A DNA stretch of 9,467 nucleotides from Deltaproteobacteria bacterium (GTDB lineage: Bacteria > Desulfobacterota > DSM-4660 > Desulfatiglandales > Desulfatiglandaceae): the NCBI GenBank assembly GCA_013349725.1, contig DUZB01000312.1, forward strand, positions 1,114-10,580, written 5' to 3'. The position numbers and the translations under genes were made by a program. Positions within the stretch are counted from its first letter, which is position 1, and the number at the start of each line of letters is the position of its first letter. The notes beneath the pieces are model-generated. The model was not told the DNA's origin. It saw only the letters and a list, made by a program, of their open reading frames with translations, and ran no database searches. This document shows positions 1-6,929 of this stretch, one piece after another.

Positions 1-183
1 CGAAGTCAAAGGCCGCATCAGGAAAATCTTGAGTATAAAGAAATAATCAAGTACCATGACTTTGTCAATGAAAAATGAGCATCTCCCCTTGTGAGAGCCT
101 CCGTTAGGGTGACTATTTTTCTGGTAAAGCGGAAAGGAATGATCCCAAATATAAATACCTCAGGATAAAGGAGAAAAATTTGT
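1..183 (+). other. Left-edge region upstream of the DUF362 gene
   Basis: No complete gene is visible here. Two plus-strand frames are open from the left edge: one runs to a TGA at 76-78, with a tail reading YKEIIKYHDFVNEK, and one runs to a TAA at 44-46, ending IRKILSIKK. Either could be the C-terminal end of a gene lying to the left, and the sequence cannot decide between them. I see no convincing terminator or promoter. The only clear signal is the ribosome binding site AAAGGAG at 167-173, ten bases before the ATG at 184, which fixes the start of the next gene. Confidence 0.35.
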
Positions 184-1293
184 ATGACCACAGCCAAAGT
201 GTATTTCTCGGATTTAAGGACTTCTTTTAAGGAAAGCCTGCCGTCCAAAATCGTCAGGCTTGCCGAGCGCGCGGGAATAGACAAAGTTGTTTCACGCAGG
301 AATCTGGTTGCCGTCAAACTCCATTTCGGCGAGAAAGGAAATACGGCTTTTATTCGCCCTATCCTTGTTAAACCCATCCTTCAAAAGGTAAAGGAATTGA
401 AAGGGTCCCCTTTTCTCACGGATTCCAATACCCTTTATGCGGGAACCAGAGGTGACAGTGTTTCCCATCTGTTGACGGCTGCACAAAACGGTTTCACCTA
501 CCCTGTCATCGACGCGCCTGTTATCATTGCAGACGGCCTTCGGGGCGCCAGTTTCTCAAAGGTAAAGATCAACCAGGAGATCATAGAGACTGCTTACATC
601 GGAAAGGATATTGTAGAAAGCGACGCGCTCATAAGCCTGGCCCATTTCAAAGGGCACGAGCTCTCCGGTTTCGGCGGCGCCATCAAGAATCTGGGGATGG
701 GCTGCGCTTCCAGAAAGGGAAAAATGGATCAGCATTCGGGTTTGTCGCCCAAGATCAAATCTAAAAAATGCGTTGGCTGTGGTGATTGCGTGGGACACTG
801 TTCTCAGAAGGCACTTTCCATCAGGGAAGAAAAGGCATCCATAGACGAGACGAAATGTATCGGATGCGGAGAATGCATACTGGTCTGTCCAAACGGCGCC
901 ATAGATGTTCAATGGAATGCCGACATTCCTCTTTTTCAGAAAAAAATGGTGGAATATACGGTTGCGGTGTTGAAGGGAAAAAAGGAAAAATCTCTCTTTT
1001 TCAATTACCTGATAGATATTTCTCCCGCCTGTGACTGTTATGGGAACAGCGATGCGCCCATCGTCAACGATATCGGCATAGTTGCATCGACGGATCCCGT
1101 GGCGATTGACCAGGCCTCCGTTGACCTGGTGAATCAACAGCAGGCCGCAGCAGGCTCCTGTCTCAAAAACTGCACATCCCGGGGAGAAGACAAATTCAGG
1201 GGGGTATACCCCAAGATAGACTGGAATATCCAGCTTGAACATGGAGAAAATATAGGCCTGGGCTGTCGAAAGTACAAATTGATCCCGATTTGA
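184..1293 (+). CDS. DUF362 family protein with two [4Fe-4S] ferredoxin motifs
   Basis: This 369-residue protein has the layout of the DUF362 family with an embedded bacterial ferredoxin domain. A DUF362-type N-terminal part includes VAVKLHFGEKGNTAFIRP (about 42-59) and the motif HFKGHELSGFGGAIKNLGMG (154-173). Two cluster-binding motifs follow: CVGCGDCVGHC (Cys 196, 199, 202, 206) and CIGCGECILVC (Cys 225, 228, 231, 235). After these the DUF362 fold resumes, with the family-like IVASTDPVAIDQASVDLVN (299-317). No signal peptide or membrane segment is seen, so it is probably cytoplasmic. The reaction is unknown: family members are annotated only as iron-sulfur proteins, and electron transfer is inferred from the clusters. 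In the first motif the usual Pro after the fourth Cys is Ser (HCSQ), which should not prevent cluster binding. The start is supported by AAAGGAG at 167-173. The next gene begins 91 nt downstream on the same strand. Confidence 0.9.
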   Translation: MTTAKVYFSDLRTSFKESLPSKIVRLAERAGIDKVVSRRNLVAVKLHFGEKGNTAFIRPILVKPILQKVKELKGSPFLTDSNTLYAGTRGDSVSHLLTAAQNGFTYPVIDAPVIIADGLRGASFSKVKINQEIIETAYIGKDIVESDALISLAHFKGHELSGFGGAIKNLGMGCASRKGKMDQHSGLSPKIKSKKCVGCGDCVGHCSQKALSIREEKASIDETKCIGCGECILVCPNGAIDVQWNADIPLFQKKMVEYTVAVLKGKKEKSLFFNYLIDISPACDCYGNSDAPIVNDIGIVASTDPVAIDQASVDLVNQQQAAAGSCLKNCTSRGEDKFRGVYPKIDWNIQLEHGENIGLGCRKYKLIPI

Positions 1294-1384
1294 GGTGGCG
1301 AACCTGCGCCATGCCGCTTGCAATTGAATCTTTCCTGTGTTAATGAAAACGGATTAATTTTTGAATCAAAGAAGGAGTAAAAAC

Positions 1385-2461
1385 ATGGAAATCAAGGTGA
1401 TAAAGGCAAACCAGGAACGATTGAAACCCAAACCCGCGGACGAATCCAGCTTGGGCTTTGGAGATATTACTACCGATCACATGTTTTCAATCAACTACCG
1501 ATCTGAAAATGGCTGGGAAGGCCCGCGGGTTGAACCGTACGGGGATTTGCTTATCGATCCTGCCGCCATGGCTCTTCACTACGGCCAGGAAATTTTTGAG
1601 GGACTCAAGGCCTACAGGGGAAAAGATAACGGCATCTATCTTTTCAGGGCCAGGGATAATTTTGAGCGATTGAACCGTTCGGCCAAAAGACTCTGTATGC
1701 CCGAAGTGGACATAGACCTGGTCATGGAAGGGATGAAAAAGCTGATCCTGCTGGACAGGGAATGGATCCCCAAAAGTGAAGGGACATCCCTGTATATCAG
1801 ACCCACCATGCTTGCCACGGAACCCCATCTGGGAGTTCGACCTGCAAAGTCCTATCTTTTCTTCATCATTATCGGCCCGGTTGGCGCCTATTACAAAGAG
1901 GGTTTGAATCCCGTAAAGATCTACGTGGAAGATTTCTTCGTTCGTGCCGCAATAGGAGGAACAGGGGAAGCCAAAACAGCGGGCAATTATGCGGCGAGTC
2001 TGCTGGCTGCCGAGGAAGCGAAGAAAAAGGGATTTACGCAGGTGCTCTGGCTCGATGCGGCAGAGAGAAAATATGTGGAAGAGGTGGGGACCATGAATAT
2101 GTTTTTCCTCATCGACGATGAATTACTTACCGCCCCCCTCAACGGAAGTATCCTTCCCGGAGTTACAAGAGACTCGGTCATTCGAATCGTGAAAGATTGG
2201 GGCCTGAAAATTGCCGAACGGTCCCTCGTCATTGATGAAGTCATCGATGCCGCCAATGACGGACGCTTGAAAGAGGCGTTCGGGACCGGCACCGCCGCGG
2301 TGATTTCCCCTGTGGGACAGATAACTTACAAGGGCGAAGACCATATCGTGGCCGGAGGAAAAATGGGCGCGCTTTCCCGCCGGCTCTATGATGAGATTGT
2401 GGCCATACAGTACGGGAAGAAACCCGATCCCTACGGATGGGTAACGCGGATTGATCGGTAA
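1385..2461 (+). CDS. ilvE: Branched-chain-amino-acid aminotransferase (class IV, PLP-dependent)
   Basis: The enzyme interconverts Leu, Ile or Val and 2-oxoglutarate with the branched 2-oxoacids and glutamate, in the cytoplasm. The 358-residue product has the fold-type IV signatures. These are GQEIFEGLKAYRG near the N-terminus, the PLP-lysine region GGTGEAKTAGNYAASLLAAEEA (Lys about 197 in AKTAGNYAAS), QVLWLDAAERKYVEEVGTMN (the EVGTMN cofactor-side loop of the human-type BCAT subgroup) and LPGVTRDSVI followed by GTGTAAVISPV. The length fits the roughly 350-residue subgroup rather than the 309-residue E. coli enzyme. I chose ATG 1385 because GAAGGAG at 1371-1377 sits seven bases before it. An in-frame TTG at 1361 would add eight residues but would place that ribosome site inside the gene. 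mtnA starts 14 nt after the stop, so the two are probably co-transcribed. Related aminotransferases also convert 2-oxo-4-methylthiobutyrate to methionine, so a role in methionine salvage is possible. Confidence 0.95.
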   Translation: MEIKVIKANQERLKPKPADESSLGFGDITTDHMFSINYRSENGWEGPRVEPYGDLLIDPAAMALHYGQEIFEGLKAYRGKDNGIYLFRARDNFERLNRSAKRLCMPEVDIDLVMEGMKKLILLDREWIPKSEGTSLYIRPTMLATEPHLGVRPAKSYLFFIIIGPVGAYYKEGLNPVKIYVEDFFVRAAIGGTGEAKTAGNYAASLLAAEEAKKKGFTQVLWLDAAERKYVEEVGTMNMFFLIDDELLTAPLNGSILPGVTRDSVIRIVKDWGLKIAERSLVIDEVIDAANDGRLKEAFGTGTAAVISPVGQITYKGEDHIVAGGKMGALSRRLYDEIVAIQYGKKPDPYGWVTRIDR

Positions 2462-2475
2462 CGAGGCCTGAAGTT

Positions 2476-3516
2476 ATGATTCCAACGATTGAATGGCATG
2501 AAAATACGGTCAGGATGATTGACCAGAGAAAACTGCCGAGAAAGGTGGAATGGTATACCTGCAGAGGATACCTGGATGTGATCGAAGGCATCCGGAAAAT
2601 GGTGATTCGAGGGGCGCCGGCCATCGGTATCGCTGCCGCAATGGGGCTTTCTCTGGGCGCCAATGCTGTCAGGGGCCGCGACACAAAGAACTTCATGAAA
2701 AGGTTTGAAGCTATCTGCTCGGACATGCGCCGCGCCCGCCCTACTGCCGTAAACCTGGGATGGGCGGTGGATCGGATGAAGGCCCTGGCTGAGAGCATGA
2801 TCGATTTCTCCGTTTCCGAGATTCAGGCATCTCTGCAAAAGGAATCGGAAAGAATTCTCGTTGAGGATATCGAGATCAACCGAACCATGGGCATGCATGG
2901 GGAAGTTCTTGTCCCGGAAGGCGCCACGGTTCTCACCCACTGTAATGCAGGCTCTCTCGCTACAGGGGGTTACGGAACGGCACTGGGGGTCATTCGAGCG
3001 GCTCATGAAAAGGGAAAGAAGATTCAGGTCCTGGCCGACGAGACCAGGCCCTGGCTTCAAGGCCTGAGGTTGACCGCTTTTGAGTTGATGGAGGACAACA
3101 TCCCTGTTTCCGTAATCGCAGACAATGCTGCGGGGACATTCATGCGGCAGAAAAAGATCGATCTGGTCATTACGGGCGCCGACAGAATTGCCTCAAACGG
3201 GGATGTGGCAAACAAGATCGGAACCTATCAGGTTGCCGTGCTGGCAAGAGAAAACAACATTCCTTTTTATGTGGCGGCGCCCCTTTCAACGATCGATATG
3301 GCCATAAAGACGGGAGAGGAAATCCCCGTGGAGGAGCGTGGCCGGGAAGAGATCTGCCATTTCGGAAAAGTCAGGATCGGTCCGCAGGGGGTCCGGGTTC
3401 TGAATCCCGCCTTTGATATCACCCCGGCCCATTATGTTTCCGCCATCATAACGGAAAGGGGGATAATCAGAGCGCCTTTTAAAAAAGAGATAAAAGAACA
3501 GATGAGAAAATCATAA
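2476..3516 (+). CDS. mtnA: S-methyl-5-thioribose-1-phosphate isomerase
   Basis: MtnA converts the aldose S-methyl-5-thioribose-1-phosphate to the ketose S-methyl-5-thioribulose-1-phosphate in recycling of methylthioadenosine. The 346-residue product is full length. It carries RGAPAIG (45-51, substrate phosphate region), VLTHCNAGSLATGGYGTAL (152-170) with the catalytic cysteine at 156, ADETRPWLQGLRLTAFEL (187-204) and VITGADRIASNGDVANKIGT (231-250) with the catalytic aspartate at 236. The Cys/Asp pair separates true isomerases from the related eIF2B regulatory subunits, which lack it. The start at 2476 has a modest GAGG (2463-2466) nine bases upstream. The gene follows ilvE by 14 nt. No mtnK, mtnP, aldolase or later salvage enzyme is in this window, so the route that feeds or drains this step cannot be seen. 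A ribose-1,5-bisphosphate isomerase is a less likely alternative. Confidence 0.95.
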   Translation: MIPTIEWHENTVRMIDQRKLPRKVEWYTCRGYLDVIEGIRKMVIRGAPAIGIAAAMGLSLGANAVRGRDTKNFMKRFEAICSDMRRARPTAVNLGWAVDRMKALAESMIDFSVSEIQASLQKESERILVEDIEINRTMGMHGEVLVPEGATVLTHCNAGSLATGGYGTALGVIRAAHEKGKKIQVLADETRPWLQGLRLTAFELMEDNIPVSVIADNAAGTFMRQKKIDLVITGADRIASNGDVANKIGTYQVAVLARENNIPFYVAAPLSTIDMAIKTGEEIPVEERGREEICHFGKVRIGPQGVRVLNPAFDITPAHYVSAIITERGIIRAPFKKEIKEQMRKS

Positions 3517-3578
3517 TCGCAGCACTTTTGCCCCACGAATTTTTCGCTTTTATAATTCAACAAGAGCCCTGTTTGCCT

Positions 3579-3610
3579 CCGGCAATTCGAATTCCTCGAA
3601 TTCCGGTTTT
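3579..3610 (+). terminator. Probable Rho-independent terminator after mtnA
   Basis: CCGG (3579-3582), a bulged C, and AATTCGA (3584-3590) pair with TCGAATT (3596-3602) and CCGG (3603-3606), giving an 11-bp stem with a single bulge around a five-base loop. TTTT follows at 3607-3610. It lies 62 nt after the mtnA stop and before the sigma-54 promoter, as expected for the end of the ilvE-mtnA transcript. The T run is short and the stem is only moderately GC-rich, so strength is uncertain. The loop and right arm also contain a perfect tandem repeat of TCGAATTCC (3587-3604). Confidence 0.5.
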
Positions 3611-3686
3611 ACAGGACCATCGCTTTCATCTTCAAGCCTCCTGTTTGCCGCGGACTTTCAACAAACGATATCCGAACGCGTTTTCT

Positions 3687-3717
3687 TTTTCATGTTTAAA
3701 GCACTATGGCATGAAAA
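3687..3717. repeat. 8-bp inverted repeat upstream of the sigma-54 promoter
   Basis: TTTTCATG (3687-3694) is the exact reverse complement of CATGAAAA (3710-3717), with 15 nt between. Its centre lies about 120 bp upstream of the expected start at about 3825, within the usual range for a sigma-54 activator site. Its right half is part of an 11-mer, TGGCATGAAAA, that recurs in the promoter itself. A binding role is inference only. Confidence 0.3.
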
Positions 3718-3797
3718 GCAACTCCCTCAACCACAGTGATCGACCACTTTCGGTTTCCATTTATAACCGGATTTTAAAAAAAATCGAAACCGGAAAT

Positions 3798-3814
3798 TTG
3801 GCATGAAAAATGCT
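3798..3814 (+). promoter_or_regulatory. Sigma-54 (RpoN) promoter for the permease
   Basis: The sequence TTGGCATGAAAAATGCT fits the -24/-12 consensus TGGCACG-N4-TTGCW. GG is at 3800-3801 and GC at 3812-3813, with exactly ten bases between them, and only two consensus positions differ (C to T and T to A). Transcription would begin near 3825, leaving about 240 nt of leader before the permease ATG at 4069. Sigma-54 promoters need an AAA+ enhancer-binding activator, and none is encoded in this window. Confidence 0.7.
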
Positions 3815-3840
3815 GTAGGAAAACGCATCTAATTTATCCT

Positions 3841-3893
3841 TACCATTTTCATGACGCTGAAAACAGGCCGTAACGATGATGTGGAAAATGGTA
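3841..3893. repeat. 10-bp perfect inverted repeat in the permease leader
   Basis: TACCATTTTC (3841-3850) is the exact reverse complement of GAAAATGGTA (3884-3893), separated by 33 nt. It starts about 16 nt after the predicted sigma-54 start, so it would be transcribed. It could be a stem in the leader RNA or a pair of operator half-sites. No known riboswitch was recognised in it. Confidence 0.45.
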
Positions 3894-4068
3894 CGAACCC
3901 TTATTGACTGTGAAAAGGAAACTTTGTATTTGTTGCGATACGTAAATTGGGCACGGTCCTGACCTTTTTTCCCAGAAGGATAAGGCCGGAAAAACGGCAC
4001 GCAGGCAGAACTCATTTTATTCTGAAAATAAACGACCATCAGTCGCTGCAAAGGCTCAGGAGGAAACA

Positions 4069-5643
4069 ATGTTCTTTAAGTCTAAAGGATTTCAGCTCGG
4101 ATTGGCTTTGGCGTTAGGTGCTATTGTATTAATGCTGCCAAGGCCCGAAGGGACCAGGTTCAAGATTACAGGGGATGCGGGACAGAAATTGATGCCGCGG
4201 ATAGAACAGAATTTCACGCTCGTTTCAACCGGAAAAGACAAAAGCTATGTGGTTGAGGCAAAGACCCCCGGATCGACGGATTCTACGGCAGCCTTTTTGA
4301 AAGAAAAGGTCGGAAGCCTTCCCTTGAAAGGGGTGGAAGTCAGTTATGTAAATGGTTTATCCCCCAAGGCCATGCGGTTTCTTGCCATCCTTGCGGTCCT
4401 CATTTTTCTCTTCATTATTGAACCGATCCCCCTTGAGATCACCGCCATTCTGATCGGGGTATTCCTTGTCCTCATGGGTGTTGCGGACGTGAAAGAAGCC
4501 TGGGCGCCCTACATGCATCCGGTGGTCATATTTATCATGTGCTGTCTGATCTTTGCCATATCCCTGGGTAAGGCGGGCCTCACCAAGAGAATGGGGTATT
4601 TCATTGTGAAAAAGGCCGGCAACAGCGTGGTCAAGTTCACCTTTATCATCTCCATGGGGTTGGGCATTGCTTCTTCATTCATGCACGATGCGGCGGCCTG
4701 CGCCATCGGAATCATCACCATGATCCCTCTCATGAGGGCGGTAGGCATCGAACCGCACACCAACACGGCAAAATTCATGATGCTTTCTCTCCCCTTTGCC
4801 TGCTCCTGCGGCGGTATGGGATCGCTCATAGGAGGCGGGAGATGCATGGTCTCGGCGGCGTTCCTGTATGAATATACAGGAATAGAAATCACTTTTTTCG
4901 ACTGGATCAAGTACTGCATGCCGGCGGCTCTTCTGACCGTTCCCATAGCGGTGCTCATTGTTTACTTCGTTTTCAGGCCCGATCCCAAGTTCAAATTGCC
5001 CTCTTTCGATGAAGCGCTCGGTCCCTGGACGAGTATCGAGAAAAGGACCATGATCATTATCGGGCTGACCTTCATCACGTGGCTTACCAAAGGCCTTCAC
5101 GGAATGGATTACAGCGTCACAGGTATGCTGGGGGTGGCGGCTCTGGTGCTTTTCGGGGTTCTTGAATGGGAAGATGTGCACAAAAATCTCGAGTGGGGGA
5201 CTGCACTTTTCATCTTCGGTGGCGGCATTTCCCTTGGCCTGGCCATGGGCTATTCCGGCGCCGCCGGTTACTTTGCCCACGTGTTTTTCCCGCTGGTGCA
5301 GGGTGGAGGATGGCTTCTGCTCTTTGTGGGTGTCGGGGTTTTCGGGGCGCTTGTGACGAACGCCATGGCCAATGTGGCAGCCGCCGCGCTGATACTGCCC
5401 ATTGTCATTCCCATGGCCAGACTGGAGGGGGGGGACCCGACTGTGATTGCCCTTTGTCTGGGCACCGCCACCTCTTTTGCCATGCTCCTGGTCATCGGAT
5501 GTCCTCCCAACGCCATCGCCTACAGCTACAGGTATTTCAAGGCGTGGGATCTGACCAAGGTGGGGCTCGTGGCCACCCCGATTCTCCTGGGCATTTTGAT
5601 CCTGGTGGCCTCCACCTGGTGGAAAGTCCTGGGGCTGGTGTAA
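4069..5643 (+). CDS. DASS/SLC13-type anion permease with divergent SNT motifs
   Basis: This 524-residue polytopic membrane protein looks like a divalent-anion:sodium symporter-type permease (dicarboxylate, sulfate or similar anions). I see roughly a dozen hydrophobic segments, including about 8-24, 102-118, 121-138, 150-167, 188-205, 283-302, 350-365, 376-394, 414-430, 436-449, 458-475 and 497-518. The two hairpin motifs that read SNT in typical members are altered: SSFMHDAAACA (202-212, HDA in place of SNT) and TNAMANVAAAALILPI (430-445, ANV in place of SNT). The glycine-rich GGMGSLIGGGRCM (248-260) lies where family members have a substrate-side loop. Between the first segment and the second lies a hydrophilic stretch of about 75 residues (26-100), probably extracytoplasmic, which is not usual for the family. 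A strong AGGAGG at 4058-4063 fixes the start. Expression is probably driven by the sigma-54 promoter at 3798-3814. The regulatory genes begin 62 nt downstream. The substrate cannot be read from the sequence. Confidence 0.85.
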   Translation: MFFKSKGFQLGLALALGAIVLMLPRPEGTRFKITGDAGQKLMPRIEQNFTLVSTGKDKSYVVEAKTPGSTDSTAAFLKEKVGSLPLKGVEVSYVNGLSPKAMRFLAILAVLIFLFIIEPIPLEITAILIGVFLVLMGVADVKEAWAPYMHPVVIFIMCCLIFAISLGKAGLTKRMGYFIVKKAGNSVVKFTFIISMGLGIASSFMHDAAACAIGIITMIPLMRAVGIEPHTNTAKFMMLSLPFACSCGGMGSLIGGGRCMVSAAFLYEYTGIEITFFDWIKYCMPAALLTVPIAVLIVYFVFRPDPKFKLPSFDEALGPWTSIEKRTMIIIGLTFITWLTKGLHGMDYSVTGMLGVAALVLFGVLEWEDVHKNLEWGTALFIFGGGISLGLAMGYSGAAGYFAHVFFPLVQGGGWLLLFVGVGVFGALVTNAMANVAAAALILPIVIPMARLEGGDPTVIALCLGTATSFAMLLVIGCPPNAIAYSYRYFKAWDLTKVGLVATPILLGILILVASTWWKVLGLV

Positions 5644-5705
5644 TTCATTGGTATACGTAACCTGCTGAATCCCAGGAAAGCCCGCTCTGAATGGATAGAC
5701 AATAG

Positions 5706-6854
5706 ATGGAAAGCACACGCATCCTCCTTGTTGACGACGAAAGCGATTTTCGAACCACCATTGCCAAACGCCTGATGAAAAGAGGGATGGAGGTGGAACA
5801 GGCCGGCAGCGGAGAAGAATCTCTTGCCATCCTCAAGGACAAGCCCGTGGATGTGGTCATTCTGGATGTCAAGATGCCCGGGATGGGCGGCCTAAAAACC
5901 CTTCATCAGATCAAGGAGAACTATCCGAAGATAGAGGTGATCATGCTTACCGGACATGCTACGACCCAGGACGGCGTGGACGGCATAAAGACGGGGGCAT
6001 TTGACTATCTCACCAAGCCCATCGAACTGGAGCAACTGCTGGGTAAGGTCCGCCAGGCCCATGAAAAAATTCTAAGAGAGGATGAAAAGGCAAAAGAGGC
6101 TGAATTCCGAACAAAAATGGAACAGCAGATGATTGCCACCGAAAGGCTGGCCTCCCTTGGAACGCTGGCGGCCGGCGTAGCCCATGAAATCAATAATCCG
6201 CTGGCCATCATCAAAGAATCCGCGGGATGGATGAAATCGATTCTTCAAAAGGAGGAAATGGCGAAGATCCCTCGTAAAGAGGATTTTGAAAAGGCCCTGG
6301 GGAAGATAGAAAACGGGGTGGAAAGAGCCAGGAGGATCACCCACGAACTCCTGGGATCGGTCAAACAGAACGAGTCCGTGTTGTCGAGAGTAGATCTTGA
6401 AGAACTGATCGATGAGGCCATCATTCTCATAAAAAATGAGGCGGTCGGCAGGAACGTTCAGGTCAATAACAGGGTGGCTTCCACGGATAGCGTCATCTGG
6501 AGCGAACCCTATAAATTGAGACAGGTATTGCTCAATCTCCTGACCAATGCCGTTCATGCGACGGGCTCGGGGGGAAGTATTACCGTGGATTTTGAGCGAT
6601 CAGGTGATGGGGTTGAACTGACGATTCAGGATACCGGAGAGGGTATCCCCAAAGAGAATCTGGCCAGGATTTTTGAACCTTTTTTCAGCACGAAACCCAC
6701 AGGAAAGGGCACAGGGCTTGGGCTTTTTGTGTCTCGAAGTATTATTGAAAAGCTGGGTGGAGAGATCAGTGTGGAAAGCAAGTTGGGACAGGGAACCCGT
6801 TTCTGTATTCGTCTTCCTGCTTGTTATGAGCCTGGGAAAGCAAGAAAGAGTTGA
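5706..6854 (+). CDS. Soluble hybrid histidine kinase: N-terminal receiver, HisKA, HATPase
   Basis: The 382-residue protein joins a receiver to a kinase. The receiver (1-118) has the acidic pair Asp10/Asp11, phospho-acceptor Asp54 in VVILDVKMPGMGG, Thr82 and Lys104 in DYLTKP. A charged helix (about 119-145) leads to the dimerisation domain with ERLASLGTLAAGVAHEINNP, where His160 is the autophosphorylation site. The ATPase domain has the N box RQVLLNLLTNAVHA (272-285), G1 DTGEGIP (309-315), the F box IFEPFFSTKP and G2 GKGTGLGL (333-340). All key residues are present, so it should be active. There is no membrane segment, PAS, GAF or other sensor domain: the receiver is the only input domain. The ATG at 5706 follows an in-frame TAG directly and has only a weak GGAT upstream (5693-5696), which suggests translation linked to the permease message 62 nt upstream. 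Confidence 0.95.
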   Translation: MESTRILLVDDESDFRTTIAKRLMKRGMEVEQAGSGEESLAILKDKPVDVVILDVKMPGMGGLKTLHQIKENYPKIEVIMLTGHATTQDGVDGIKTGAFDYLTKPIELEQLLGKVRQAHEKILREDEKAKEAEFRTKMEQQMIATERLASLGTLAAGVAHEINNPLAIIKESAGWMKSILQKEEMAKIPRKEDFEKALGKIENGVERARRITHELLGSVKQNESVLSRVDLEELIDEAIILIKNEAVGRNVQVNNRVASTDSVIWSEPYKLRQVLLNLLTNAVHATGSGGSITVDFERSGDGVELTIQDTGEGIPKENLARIFEPFFSTKPTGKGTGLGLFVSRSIIEKLGGEISVESKLGQGTRFCIRLPACYEPGKARKS

Positions 6855-6929
6855 GTTCAGGTTGGTGGGTTTAACCCTGAAAAATCAGATGGCACATTGC
6901 GTAAAATCCTTAATAAAGGAGAAAAAACT

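Larger units (their letters stand above)
3517..4068 (+). other. Regulatory region and long leader ahead of the permease
   Basis: This 552-nt stretch has no gene I can support. It holds, in order, a hairpin with T run (3579-3610), an inverted repeat TTTTCATG/CATGAAAA (3687-3717), a sigma-54 promoter (3798-3814) and a 10-bp inverted repeat (3841-3893). A weaker sigma-70-like pair, TTGACT at 3904-3909 and TATTTG at 3927-3932 with a 17-nt spacer, could give a second start. A 28-residue frame from ATG 3876 to TGA 3960-3962 lies in the leader, with no good ribosome site, and is not called as a gene. AGGAGG at 4058-4063, five bases before ATG 4069, is a strong ribosome site for the permease. Confidence 0.6.

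Noticed and set aside
1294..1310. TGGCG/CGCCA hairpin after the DUF362 gene
   Set aside because: The stem is only five base pairs and there is no T run, so it is not a supported terminator.
1361..1384. Upstream TTG start for ilvE
   Set aside because: The ribosome site GAAGGAG (1371-1377) lies inside that extension and is correctly spaced for ATG 1385.
3700..3722. A second sigma-54-like site, TGGCATGAAAAGC
   Set aside because: GG and GC are eight bases apart instead of ten, so it should not serve as a promoter.
3528..3806. Plus-strand open frame of 92 codons after mtnA
   Set aside because: It lacks a ribosome site, runs through the terminator-like hairpin and into the sigma-54 promoter, and its composition is not protein-like.
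4675..5718. Minus-strand open frame of 347 codons opposite the permease
   Set aside because: It is antisense to a clear membrane protein, shows no domain motifs and is a composition effect. The same applies to the minus-strand frames at 556-1323 and 2431-3060.
6857..6881. GGGTTTAACCC palindrome and TTCAGG/CCTGAA stem after the hybrid kinase
   Set aside because: It is followed by A rather than T on the coding strand and is too weak to call a terminator.
6890..6901. TGGCACATTGC before the first stand-alone receiver, resembling a sigma-54 site
   Set aside because: Both half-sites look right but the spacing is only six bases.
6897..6929. Upstream start for the first stand-alone receiver
   Set aside because: AAAGGAG at 6915-6921 would fall within the coding region, and it fits ATG 6930 well.
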